Below are positions 47,362 to 59,609 of a DNA stretch of 64,000 bases, in pieces. Position numbers and translations under genes: made by a program. Under the pieces are notes generated by a model. It searched no databases. It was not told the DNA's origin and worked only from the letters and a program-made list of their open reading frames with translations. Positions within the stretch are counted from its first letter, which is position 1, and the number at the start of each line of letters is the position of its first letter. The DNA lies in contig CM066307.1 of the NCBI GenBank assembly GCA_033807695.1, positions 4,154,001-4,218,000 on the forward strand. Direction: 5' to 3'. The stretch comes from Daedaleopsis sinensis (lineage: Eukaryota; Basidiomycota; Agaricomycetes; Polyporales; Polyporaceae).

Positions 47362-50108
47362 GTGAGTTGCATTCATGCATGTGGGCCGCCGCTCTTTCTC
47401 TGCTCGCCACGCTCCGCCTCCTTTGCTAAGGTCCTCACCTCTTCGATTGGTGTAGGACCGGGGATGCGTGCATGTGTACTCCAGGCTTCTTCTTACGCGC
47501 TGGGATGCACGCCAGCGCATCGCTTCCCTTGCGCGGACCTCTGCGCTCACCCGACGTCGTTGGAACTTAGCCTGATCGAGAGATCTGCTGTCTGACATTC
47601 GTTCTACAGTACTAGTCGCCTCGGGGCCTCCTAGGAGCCCACACATACGCATCGACACCCCGCCGCCCGCGCCGTGCCCAAAGCCGTGCATGCTCGCAGA
47701 TACAAGAGGACACGTCATACGAGCCTGTACGGCGGTGTCGGACGGCGGGCGGCAACCTGCGCAGATGTTCGTGGCGTGTATGACGCAGCACGCCGCACCG
47801 TGACAGTTCTCCGTCGAGGACCATGGCCTTCCGGGCATGAGACAAGGGCGCGAGTGCAGTTCTCACAGCCAGGACGGCTCGGATGCCTGCGACGTTTGCT
47901 CCAGGTTTACGTTCGAGCACGAGCTCCAGATTCACAAGTGCGACCACATTCAGTACTTGCACGTACACATCTAACTCGCACTCGATCGCAGCGAGAGGCG
48001 AATGGTCCGCGCGACTAGGACTGCTCGTTCTGAGCTCTCATGCGCCTCTGTTCTTGGATCTGTCCGAGTTCACTCGTGGAGCTCCCAGCTTTCGCGCTCG
48101 AGCAGAGCTCTAGTCGAGAATCGGCGTGCGCCCAAAGCAGGTGAGATCTCCCCAACTTGTCTATGCAGAAGAACTGACTTACTGTGATGTGTTACAGCTC
48201 TGTGGAGGGCGTCGTCGTCCGGACGCAGGCGGAGGAGCCGTCGGACGCACGGTGTACGACGTTCCAGGCTCTGGCCGCGTGGATCCACTGTCCGATCCCA
48301 TAGCGGCCAAGATTCTAAGCGGCGCCACCCTCCTCCTGCTTCGAAGACATCGACGGTTGTCAGTAGCAGATTCGACATACTGGCAGCAGCATACTCATAC
48401 TGTCGATTACGGGGGTTCCGTTGTGCACGGTTGAGGTCCTTTCCCACTCGTCTCGTCCGCGCGACACTACGGCCCTCGTGCGTTCGCGGGGAGGATATCG
48501 CAGGTTCTGTCGTACGTGCATATTCCAATACGACCCGAACATGGCTCGAACGTCCATCTGCCGTGGACGCGTCGCCAGTCGCACACAGCCTACGATGCAC
48601 ACCACGGCGCGCGACTGTCCTCTGACGCACGGGTAGCAATCGTTTCTGGCTCGACCGACGACGCTGTGTTCTATGTGCGACGCGGATGACAGCAAACGGT
48701 GAAGGATGTGGCATGGGGAGAGTCGAGAGCGGAGAGGGACACACCACGGAGCCGGATGCGGTCAAGCATCGGGAGTAGAGCGCGGCGCATGTGGGATCCA
48801 CCACGCTGTCAAGAGCCTCGAAGCTCACGCGAGGCGTCTGAGACTCGGAGTCGCCGTGACGGGCCCTCACAGTCGTCCCTACCCCATCTTCCTGATCGGC
48901 GATTGCCTGCGCCCATCCCTCTCAGTCTAGCGAGCGCCCCGCACCATCATTGGCACGAGACCATCACGTCTGCGAAGATGGGCACACGGATACGGGTCTA
49001 CGCTACTCGGACGTGACGCGGCCTGTGCCACGCACACTGCACAGAGCGCAGTCCCTTTCCACCGCCATTCGCGGACCCAAGGCTCGTAGACGCATGCGGC
49101 GCGAAGAGCGGACCACGTCCGGATCCGCCGCGGTCAACCTGACGTGCTTCCACCTTCCGCTCCAGCTGGTCACCTCTCCCGTGTGTACGCGCACGAGCGC
49201 AGACCAAGGCCCGGTCCCGGAACCTGTCGCGATTGGAACAAGTCGCACAACGCGCCGCAGCTGGGAGCACCATGGGCCGGTCCCATCATCTAGGAGCATG
49301 CCGAGTGCTCCTGTGCTCTGACTGGTGGGTTACACACACTGCGAACACCGTCTCGCTACTCGCTCATCCTCGTATTCGCTACAGAAGCTACACTGTGGCT
49401 GCCGCGTTGCATAACAACTTCACTGACGGCCTGCATCGTGCATATAATTACTTGTGAGTCCTCGCTACGTCTCGATCGTGCTCTGAGCTCCGTCCTGGCT
49501 TATCTGAAGCCCGTACGGCGTACGGTCGAGCGAGTCGGTCGCGACCATTTTGGCAAACCGACGACCTGGATGGCTGCACCTCGGCCGAGGCCACGGATGC
49601 CGATGTGTCCTACTTGGGATGTAGCCGTTCTCAATGCTTAAACAACGGTGTGATAGTGTCGGGGGAGTTCGCGACCGGGTTGATACCAGTCTGTTACGCG
49701 AGCGAACGCACCTTCCTGACAGCTGCTGTGAAAGTGGCAGATTTCGAACTAGTTATCGTCCTTCTGATTCCCTCGACCTCCACCTGACATATTACGCGAC
49801 AGATACTGCGCCTTCCGAGACCCAAGCGTGGTCTGTCTGTCGGGTCACGGTCGGACTATCACGAACACTCTATGTGCGACACACTCTCGCTCGCGTTACT
49901 ACTTCTCGCCGACGCGGACACGCGCTCGATCGAGGTATGTCCGTCGCCCAGCGGTGGAGAAAAAGAGGACCCTGACACTCCCTCCCTCCCTACCTCCCAC
50001 CGGGAAGCGCGAACCGGGCCCTGCAGCTCGTCTAGGGTACCCCGAAGCCTTGTACCATCTATGTCTATCTTCGATGCATCGGGAGTACAGTTATCAGCCT
50101 CGGAATTG
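47362..50108 (+). repeat. Array unit 4, partial
   Basis: Block F 47362-49330, nearly identical over long stretches to unit 3 (compare 48490-49020 with 39980-40520), then block G 49331-50108, which follows unit 1 with an extra C/T-rich insertion near 49975-50035. Homology stops after about 50108, the right end of the array. Confidence 0.75.
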
Positions 50109-51007
50109 CACAGGCAAAATGGTATAATGTCATCAGTTTTCCCTCTTTGGTCATCCCATCCGCCGCTCATCCCACGGTTATTGCGCATCTGTCCCGACCT
50201 TCCCCAGCTCCTCTCCATCTCACCTCTGCGGTCCCTCGACACCTTCATTCGCGTCTTGGAGCCCTCCTCTCCTCTGAAAAAATACTCTCTTGCATCCTTC
50301 TATCGTGGTTCAGCTGCTATGACCCTCACCAAATCGGGCACTTTCGACGAGCGCCTCGTTTCCCCACGTCGGCGCCAACATCCATTTTCCTCGGCGCCTT
50401 CTCCCCCACTGCTCCTACTTGGTCCGCTTTACCCGATTTCACCCGATTTCACCCTACCCAAGGCCCGCGCCTTTCCGGCCATTGCCGCCCAGCCGCCGCC
50501 TCAACGGGCTGCAGCCATCAGCGCTCCTCCAGGCTTTAGCCGTCCACGCCGCTACGAGCGGCTACCGTGCCTCCACCACGATGCTGTTCCAGCCGTGTCT
50601 CCGTGCCTCCCGCGTCATGGCGCAATACTCAGTCACGGTCTGGGCGCAGTTGCAGCCTTCCACGCGCGCGCTCGCCCCCACGCTGATGACCTTCCACCAA
50701 CCTTCCACCCAAGACGTCGCAGCAGCCATGTACCTATGTAGTTGTAATACATCATTCGTTCCAGACCACGCCCAGTTTCTGAATCATCCCACTTGTCGTT
50801 CAAGGTCCGTATACCGTCTCTGCTACACAGTTCTAACACCACGCTATATTTTTCTTCAGATGGAGCACCCCCGAATGTTATGTCGCTCAAAGTTCGCTAT
50901 CCTTGAGCCTTCTCCAAGCCACGACCCTTCCTTCTCTTCCTTCTGTCGCGCAATGTTAGATATCATATAAACAGTAGACATCGCATGCTATTTCACAGTC
51001 CAGCAGA
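50109..51007. other. Intergenic between array and MULE gene
   Basis: About 900 bp, pyrimidine-rich at first with a short direct repeat CCCGATTTCACCCGATTTCACC near 50432-50453, then AT-richer. I see no supportable gene on either strand. If the MULE gene has a terminal inverted repeat on this side it should lie here; none was recognised. Confidence 0.4.
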
Positions 51008-54000
51008 CTACATTATTAAATGAGGTCTCGGTACTTCCAACCCAGGCGTCACAATGCGATGCGTCTCCGCAGTCCCTGCACCTCCGATTTGCTCGTAAGC
51101 ATCCCACACCTCCTCCCACCGGCTCAAGGCCCGTCCGATCCTCCCTGCTTCGATCGCTTCCGGTATCTCCTCCACGTCCAGGCCAGTATACATCGCCAGG
51201 CTCGCGTACGTCAGGTAGATGCTCGCCGCGCCGACCGTCTTCGAATACATGTGCTCTGGTCCTCCCGGCTCGGAGTGTAGTCGATGAATCTGGTCGGCGA
51301 TCTCTTTCACCAAGACCTCGTCGGCACCGTCCAATAGACGTCTGTTCGGACCTGGCCTAGCCTCACCAACCCGCGCCTCATAGAACTCCCAAGGGCTGAT
51401 CTCCGTGTCAATCGCGTGCATCACCCCGTCCTCGTCGATGCCTTGGTTCCGCATGCCTTCGCGCACCAGATCAACGAGCAACCCGGGCCCCTCCATCAGC
51501 CTATCTGTCAATACGGCTTCCATAGAGGGTATCAAAGAGCCGAGGTGCTCTCGGAGACCCTCCCGACGCTCCGACCATGGGGCGACATGTCCGGGCCAAT
51601 AATTGTGACGTATGAGATCTGCCGGCCAGGGCATCGGCGCGATCTACCGTTCTCGTCAGTATGTCGTTCTCAATATCGCTCCTCAGCGCTCACCTCTTCC
51701 ATGGCAATTTTCAGCCATTTCGTCCGATGGTCATTCCACAGCACCGATGTCGGACGCGCGAAATGCTCACGCATCCTCTGCTGGAGGTCTTGCCGCGCAG
51801 GTACTTGATCATACAGTACCGCCATCTCTGGATCCACACGAAACACAACGACACCCTTCTGGGCGTGCACGTCAATCACCTGCGCCGGAAACCCCCGATA
51901 CTTGCACGGCGGCCACGGAGCCTCATCGCACACGTAGATATGCCATTCGCCCCGTTGAGGATATCTGGGTGTTAAATGGAGGTCATGATGCGAATAAAGT
52001 CTCAGGCCTATCAAACACGTACGGTTCATCAGGCACAGTCTCCAAGGACTGGTGCCGCCACAACGTCACTCGAGCGCTGGCTTCCGGGTCACACATTACT
52101 GCTGGCAGCGGTATGGTGCAGGAAGGACTGGGCATTCGACTCGGGACACCAAGGGTTGGGCATGGACTAGTAGATTCGCATGGGCTGGGCCATCGGCTTG
52201 GTGGACGGGGTGTCGACAAAGTACGTGGAGGTGGAATCAGTGGACGCGGGGTTGACAGATTGCCCGACGATTCGGCGTCGGCGGAAGTTGCTTTGCGGTC
52301 TCGAGGAGAGCACAGTTCGTTGGCGTTGGCGATGGCGCTGGGCCCCCCTGTTGATGTCGCGGGTCGCGCCACTCGGACTGCGGTAGGCTGACCCTCACGA
52401 GCGGCGGAGGAGGAGGGCAACGCTGACCAGGCTGGTAAATGAGTGTCGGAAGATGGGGCTGCTTCCATCGTTGCCGCCGGCGATTCGTCCCGAACATGTT
52501 CCATTGCCGAGGTTACGTCCCCTGTCCCGTCTTCTCTCCGCTCAGCCTCGTCAGTCGCACTGCCGGGGCCCACGGAAATTGGAAGCTCGCAAGCCAGCCT
52601 CAATCCCATCGTACGGCGCAGCTGGCACGCTTGCGATGGCGAGAACTGTGCTGCGCAAGGATCACGCCCAGCCCACACCTCCAAAGCGAATTTCAATGTG
52701 TACGCCGCACAGTGAAGTGTGTCTCCTTGTTGCGGGACTTGGGGCTATTAGTTCTGTTTCAATACGCGCTGTTCCGCAGTACTTAGGGTCAAAACACTTA
52801 CAAGGCGTTCGCAATGTCCGACCCAACCTATGTCCTGGATGTCGTATTTCGTGCCGTATATCGACTTGTATTCATACTGGAGCATCATGAATATGCGCTT
52901 CGTGTGCCAGTCAGCATCCACACCACCGCCTGCGGAGGTCCGGGATGCCACTCACCTTGTAGAGCGATCGCCCGCGGCGAAGGTGATAGATGCTGTCGTA
53001 GATGTTGATCGCCTTCTGCCGCAAGTCGACCACCACGCACAGCCAGTGGTTAGCCGAAGTCCAGTAGTATGGCATGATGATCATATCGTCTTCGAATATA
53101 TTTCGCTGTTATCGATGTTCCTAGTAAGCCGCATACTCAAGAGAGCTAGACCAGTACACGCACATTGGGGAACCAACGCTTCGTTTTGCGAGTTGGCACG
53201 AGCCCGATGCTCACGTCAGATACACCATTCGCCTTGTGAATGTACCAAGTTTCCGTCCAGGGAGTGAGGTAGACTCGTTTGGCATCGGGACGTATCGCTC
53301 TCGGCGGGTCGCCATACGAAATGTCCCAAACTCCCGCGCGTACATCTCTCTCAACGAGGACAAAGACAGGCTCCAGGATGTAGTCGGATACCATGTCGAG
53401 CCCTAGGAGTTCGCGAAGTCTCTTCGGATCGACCGTTTGCCCTTCCACCGACCATTTCGTGCCCGGCGGGGAGTTCAAAGCTGCAGCTAGTCTGCCCGCC
53501 GCCTGCACGCTGCCACCCAGTGGTGGGTTGCGTAAGACAATGATCTCGTGCCCCTCCGAAGGGGATGTGGCGTTGGCATGCCGGGGGTGCGGCGATAGTT
53601 CTGCGACACCCAGTAGTGAGCAAACATGTTCGCAAGAGGCATGAGTGCCAGGGACTCACGTCGCGAGACGGTGGCTAGTGCAGGGGCCATGACAGCGTCC
53701 ATCTGGTCATTCCGTGGAAGCTGTGTGGTTGGCGGTGTGGTAAGACCGAAGGGCGCTCCATGAGACGTTGTGGCGCGATCCGATTCGATCGCCCGGCGGT
53801 CTTGGGTATCCTGGTTGTCGTCGGGAGACGAAAACTGCAGCGGGGCAGACACTGGTAAGTCGTCGCCCGTGTTCAGGGTTGTTGATCGCGTAAGACTTAC
53901 GATCGGGGCCACATCTTTCCATCGGACGTTGGGGTTGAAGGTGACAAACGTCTCCTCCACCACCTCCGTCTTCAGCCCTCCTGGCCCAGTCACGAACCCT

Positions 54001-57000
54001 CTCCAGAGCTTCTCAAACATGGTCTTCAACTTCTGGACGTCGGGAGCACTCATCATGATATCTTCGATGTCGAAATCCAGAATTGTCGTCCAAGCGAAGA
54101 GCAGAGACCAGAAGCCACATGATGCACCGTCGGTTTGCAACCCACTAGGGATGTCTATGACGGTGTTAGGGCGCCGCTCGACAACACTCTGTCCACCCTG
54201 TTCGTAATGATTATGCGTGATTCAGAACAATGCTAGCATGAGTACTTGCTCCGCATTACTCACCTCGTCCCCCTCAACCAGCGTGGCGTTATCTTCTTTC
54301 TGGGCTACGCGCAGGACGTGCGCCAGGGCAGCACCTTTGCTGTTGTTCGTCTGCGGCATGCGCCCCAATGAGTTCCAGGTGGTGATGCTGTACGAGTTGT
54401 CGCTGAGATCGTGGACCTGCGTAACCCAATGATACCCCTCCAAATGCATGAATACCAAGCGGCTAACGTATTGTCCCTCCCGGGTCTCTACCAGCTCAGC
54501 CAGTTTCCCGTGGTTGATCGCGCGCAGCTATGGTCCCGGGTGAGTAACTGCCCTTGAAGATGTTGGGAAATATTATTACCTGTTCGGGTACGCTGGGTCC
54601 GATGTCCAACTTGAGCGACTCGAACACCTGTAGACTCGAGTCGGGCGTTTTCCAGTAGATTATTCCTCGCTGTTTCGCGATGACAGAATTGTTGAGCATC
54701 TGGATGAACAGCAGGCTTTCGTCGTGTCGAAGGGTGTATGTCACCGAAGACCAGTGCAGGAAGTTCATCCCCGCGATGTTCATGTCTTCTCGGTTGAGGT
54801 CAGTGTCGTCCTGATGCACGGGCTCGTCGTCCTGGGGCACGGGCTCGTCATTCTGGTGCACGGGCTGGTTGCCCCTGAAGAAGATTTGTTGCGCCCGCCT
54901 CTGCCCGTTGCGCGCCTCAGCGCTATCTAGGATGAGGCTATCGGGTGCGAGGCGTTCAGCTCGCGCGCGACCACGGGGCCGAGAGAATCGAGGGGAGTGA
55001 GTCACTGATGCGGCACTGTCACGGGCCGCTTGCAGTGCGGGGGCCACAGTGCGGGGCTTGCGCTTCGATGGTGTCCTCCACTCCTGCATGGGCTCAACGC
55101 GGCGCGGACGACCGGGCGTGGTGGTGAATTCTGCGTTATGACGATGAGATGTATCCATCAGCGCCACGACGCCTTCGAGTCTGTCCTAGCATCGCGAGAC
55201 ATACCGCTCGATTCAGTGACTCCAGGGTAGTCGGCGCGCGCAGCCGCATCTTCCTGTTTCTTCTTCTCCGCAGCCTCCTTGGCCGTCAGGCGTGTATATA
55301 CGTTGCGCTGTTCTTTGTCCATGACACTATCAGAGACCATCTTGCACTGGGGCTCGATACCTGCGTCCTTCTTGCTGACCCGGCTGGGGATCTTGCGCCG
55401 CCTCTCCAGCCTCACTTCTTCCGCTGCAAAAATGGTCAATTCGCGTTACTCGCAATCGTCGTATCCCTACCGACCTTGCCACACCTCGATAGACCCGCTC
55501 GCGACGAATATCGCAACTGCCTTGAGATGCGCACACTTCTTCCCAGTCTGTATGAACGTAGAACATCCACAGAACGGAGGGACCAGCGTGATGTTCGGTA
55601 GGATTTGCGCACATCCCGTGGTTTCGCTGGCGGGCATGCTTCAGCACCGGTATGTATGCTGTCCATGGTGCTGGCCACTCACCTCGGAACGATGACATTG
55701 AATGATCCATCCCCATTGGGGGTAATGAGATCGTCTTCCCAGAGCTTGTGGGCTAGCGCGTCCATCTGTCGGACCTCTGGAGGAATGGTCCGATCATCCG
55801 TCCCCCACATTTGATAGTACGGCAGGAAGTCGTGTATCAGAATCAGAATTAATCGGTCCATTCTATGATACATAGATGATCGCTCTTTTGTTAGCCCACA
55901 TTGGGTATCGTAGACCAGACGCGCACCTCTTATTCTTCCGATGCTCCAAAAACACGGCATCTATCGTCGCAAATGCCCGCTCGATGAAATTATTCGTATT
56001 CCAGGTGCCGTCTCGGGTTTGATCATCCGGAAGCCCAATGTCGGTGAACGCTTCTAGATTAGGTTATGGGGCGCTTAGTCTGGTTCGTATGACGCAGAGT
56101 GGCTGGCACTCACCAATCCACAGGTCGATGAACCAGTTCGTAACGAAGTAGTCCTTGAGATAATTGTATTGGGCTTGTTTGCGCTCGCGAACGGTATTCG
56201 GGTTGTGCTGGCCCCGATTAGGCGGCGTATACGCCATTATAGCTTCGCGCATGCGCTCAAGGAACAGGGCCACCGTCGAGGCCCAGTCACCCATAGTACG
56301 ACAGCGCTGCAAAATCCGAAAGTGATATATCACCTGGACTTTCACCTCAACCGGAATCCGGACTCGTGTAGCAGCGCGTGGGGGCTTGTCGCAGTCAAGT
56401 CTGGTCAGAGCCTGGACGACATGGAATTGGCATAGCCTGACACGTATTCCTGGATATACTGTCACCGAGCTTCGTCAGTATGGTCGACCACGTTGATCAG
56501 TGCCAGTCCTACCTTGACGAATCGCTTGCATCTCGGCCGCGCATTTATCGATCATGAAGTGTGATACTCCATCGTCACCATCGGCCATTCGGGTCGCTGC
56601 CGCCCGCAGTTGGGCGACCTCCTGCACTGTACGACTCTCGACGGTCGCGGCCCCTGGTGGCAGTGGTTTCAGTGTCTGTCCACTTTGTGAGGGACACGAC
56701 ACTTACCATCGACGATCGCAATGGCCCTCTCGCGCATTTTGACTTTGGTGGCCTGGAGGAGGGTCACGAGAGTGGGTATGCGAATGTTCGCTGACAAAAA
56801 GGCAGCTCCTGTAGGGCAGGGGTATCAGAACAGTTGAAGGACATACGACGATGAAGCTCACCTGGCACTGCGTGCCACCGCTGGGTAATCGCAATAAGTA
56901 GAGTCACCGCCGCACGGTTCTCATTCTTATTGCGCCAACTCGAATCCAAAGCCAAGCCATTGGTAAACGCGAAGAGTATCATGCTGTCTAGGGAAAACTC

Positions 57001-58548
57001 GTCCGTAATCGCCACCTTGAACTCCGAAAGTTCGTCCGGCAGTGAGGCATCATGCGGTGTGTAGCTAGAAATGGTATCAGCGGGGAGTGGAACAACATGT
57101 CACGCAGAACCGTACCAGTATATTCGGAAGGGCTCTTTCGCCGCGATGAGATGGACCGCCAACAGCGGGTTGCGATCGAGTCGTTCGCGATACCTCACCA
57201 TCTTGAGAATGTTGTGGATTTGCTGTGAAGTGGGGCGTCGATGGGCAGGGGGCACGTAGATGTCTGGGATCTCGGCGCGCAGGGCCTGGCGCGCGGCGTT
57301 GTCGGCGCGCGAGGGGTTGAACATCGCTTGTAGACCTGAGGCGCGTACGGCAATGCGGGGTGAGTATATCATGGATCGTCCTTATGAGCGGAAGAAATAC
57401 CTTTTTTGACTACCGACACTTTTGCGCTAGCTACACGTAGACGTTCCATGATTTGCAGGCGCAGGTGGCGAGAGTGTTGCAGCTTCGTGATTTGCCTCGC
57501 ATTGCAGTCCGGGTGTCGGTCACGCATCCATATGTGGACGTTGCTGAGATCGTCCGCTGTGATCTCAATCTGGCCAACCATGTCAGTGAACTATCACCTG
57601 GACGCTGGCCCAATCACACTCACTCGTACTTGCACTTTCGTGCTACACCGGTTCCATCGCGATCGTTCCTCGAGGTCTTCCTCGTCTCCATTCCCCTCGC
57701 CCCCCACAATCGGCTCGGGGTCGAGTTCTTCGTCCTCTCCATCTCCATCTCCTTCATCCTCACTTCCGGTCTCCGCTTCGGAGTCGGCCGTAGCGTGCCC
57801 AGACGGCTGGCGTGCCCGCGGCGCCTTCACACTCGCCTTCGCATGAGGGCCTGCTTCGGCAATGTACGCGTCGTGGAGGCCGGCGCAGTGATAGATCCAC
57901 CGTAGAACAGGTCGACGCATCTTGATCGCATGTTCCACTCTAGCTGGGGAAAAGCCCTCGCGCTCGTTCCAACGAACAATGAGGGGCCGAGCTCGGATGT
58001 CGAAAGGTGAGTCGCCAGGATGACCGATCCATGTGAGGCGCACTGATCGACTGGGGAGGAATGTGTGGCACATGTAATCATTTAACTGCCAGCACACTTC
58101 AGCACACTCAACTCCGAGCGCGGAGTCCCCTGCGGGCTCCGCGGTTATGGGTTATCGTACTCACCTCTTTATCGAACCACTGAGGTGCCTCGTGAGTGGG
58201 CACGATTTCAATCAACCTCCAAGGTATCTCCTGCAGAGCATCTCCAAGAAAGTCTGGGTGCCGACGTGGGTGGTCATCTTCCTCGAGCAACGCTAATTGA
58301 TGTCGTTGTGTCAACAACTTCAGGTGCAAGTTGTCGGTCTCGGAGGCTTCGACAGGATGTGTCCCAGCAGTTGCACGCGGAGGTGCATTGTCGTGGACAT
58401 CGACGGACGGGCTGGGTGGCACATCTGATGCTACAGCAGCGGGTTGCGCCGGTGGCTTAGGTTGAATATATTGGCGACGCGGTCGTCCTCGACTGCGTTG
58501 GGCACCGGCCTCTTCATTTGCGTTCGTATTGGTTGGAGGGGTGGACAT
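51008..58548 (-). CDS. MULE transposase fused to SWIM finger and two Ulp1-like proteases (2,100 aa)
   Basis: Twenty-two exons on the minus strand join in phase with total coding length 6,303 bp: 58548-58165, 58085-57624, 57569-57401, 57335-57116, 57064-56862, 56808-56707, 56653-56513, 56458-56114, 56053-55927, 55862-55683, 55626-55475, 55423-55205, 55130-54580, 54527-54264, 54197-53901, 53834-53660, 53600-53164, 53105-52956, 52897-52802, 52744-52023, 51964-51694, 51643-51008. In order: AT-hook-like 'RGRPRR' near 30; acidic patch near 250; MULE core about 412-720 ('GLALDSSWRNKNENRAAV', 'HFMIDKCAAEMQAI', 'RVRLCQFHVVQAL', 'RDGTWNTNNFIERAFA'); SWIM finger near 800 ('CGCSTFIQTGKKCAH'); C48 domain 1 (His1118, Asn1137, Gln1194, Cys1200); C48 domain 2 (His1496, Asp1513, Gln1563/1564, Cys1570); and an unrecognised 300-residue C-terminus. 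Two genes instead of one is possible, split near 55160-55130. Terminal repeats were not found. Confidence 0.8.
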
Positions 58549-59005
58549 GACGAGGAGAGTCAACAATGCAGCGGGAGGGCCGGACACCCAACGTTCAACA
58601 GAACCGTTAGATGAGAGCAAAGTATACGTGCGCGGGGAGAGTGGTACGCAATGCCCCAGTTGCATGTACGGCTCGGTGCCCCAGGTTTGGCGCAAAACTG
58701 CTAGTACAGGGATATTGGTCAGGCGTGTTCTTACTCGAATGCAGTGATATTGATATATAATTAAGTATTATACCTCTGGCTGCCCGGTAATTAGCCCGTC
58801 AGAGACTAAGATTGATATGGGTAGAGTTGTTTATTTGCCTCGCCCTTGGGACCCTTAGCTATTTTCCAAGTACTCAAAGAATAGCGCGAAAAGAATGCCA
58901 CCCACCCTATGTTGTATTATACGGATGGCTCTCCGTATTCACGAACGACGCAGGTCTACAGCGAGAAGTAAGAAGTAACCTGAGTACACATCAAATGTTG
59001 TGCGG

Positions 59006-59036
59006 GTGACGACGCGTTTCGACGCGTCGCCGTCAC
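59006..59036. repeat. Hairpin-forming inverted repeat
   Basis: GTGACGACGCGT, loop TTCG, then ACGCGTCGCCGTCAC: the arms pair with one three-base bulge. A TTCG loop in a CG-rich stem is very stable. It might mark the end of an element or a transcript, but nothing more can be shown. Confidence 0.5.
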
Positions 59037-59536
59037 GTGATCGGTTCATTTTGGACCTTGGCGTCTATCCTGAAATGGTAACGACTTTGGAAAACGAGTT
59101 GAAAACCAAGATTGGTCCTACAAGTCTCGCTACCACACATTCCCTCCCTGTTAAGCCCCTCCAACACGCGTAGGCCTCTTGGGCCTCACAATCTATTGTC
59201 GTAGCCTATGTGGAAGTCTTATGTACCCCAGCTCTACCCCAAGTACAACATGCCCAGGATGACTCGGTATATTTCTACTAGGTTCACGCGGACTGGCAAC
59301 CTTCACCGATGCCCCGTTGGGTGAGTGTACGTTCTGACGTTTGCAGCCCTGCACCCCGTCCTTTTCCATCTTTGCGAGCACCTGAAACTCCCCCCAAGTT
59401 ATCTACCAAACCCTTAAATCGCTAAGTGCCTCCCGGACCCAATGGGCATGCGATATTGCATTGATCGCCTGGTCGCCCACCCGACGGCCACACCCAGGCC
59501 ATACCGTCGGTGCCATCGGGCGGACGCGGAGCTTTT

Positions 59537-59609
59537 GCCTATGTGCTGCCCGCATAGGCTAGATCCCGACGCTACTGCGCGTGCTCGCCTATGCGGTCAC
59601 CACATACGC
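59537..59609. repeat. Two tandem stem-loops, 50-bp period
   Basis: GCCTATG, spacer, CGCATAGGC at 59537-59559, and a diverged copy GCCTATG, spacer, CACATACGC at 59587-59609, each followed by TAG(A/C)TCCCGACG. The stem pairs fully in the first copy and has a mismatch in the second. Confidence 0.6.

Larger units (their letters stand above)
12265..50108 (+). repeat. Tandem array of about 10-kb segmental repeats (about 4.3 units)
   Basis: Anchor sequences return in the same order and orientation. A GTGAGYTGYATTCAY motif is found at 12571, 22935, 32929, 38823 and 47362; a GGAGCCCCTCGGA motif at 20142, 30194, 35932 and 44513; the F-box gene at 16109, 27372 and 41657; the MDR pseudogene near 21.4, 31.5, 37.3 and 45.8 kb. 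Spacings are about 10.0 kb for full units, 5.9 kb for the third (which has lost the F-box block) and 8.5 kb for the fourth (which has lost most of one block). The blocks inside a unit run: F (long decayed block), G, F-box block A, B, C, minus-strand MDR block D, and E. The array is flanked by unique sequence on both sides. Confidence 0.9.

Noticed and set aside
12265..50108. The array as nested LTR retrotransposons or ribosomal DNA
   Set aside because: No reverse transcriptase, integrase, long terminal repeats or rRNA-like sequence were seen in any unit; the units contain F-box and MDR gene sequence with introns.
49872..50741. 289-codon plus-strand open frame
   Set aside because: It crosses the end of the array into unrelated pyrimidine-rich DNA and is low-complexity Pro/Ser/Arg throughout.
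55130..55205. A second, separate gene starting at the ATG near 55155
   Set aside because: A strong GTATGT donor and GCAG acceptor remove both the stop at 55158 and this ATG while keeping phase, so one gene is favoured. The alternative is kept as a caveat.
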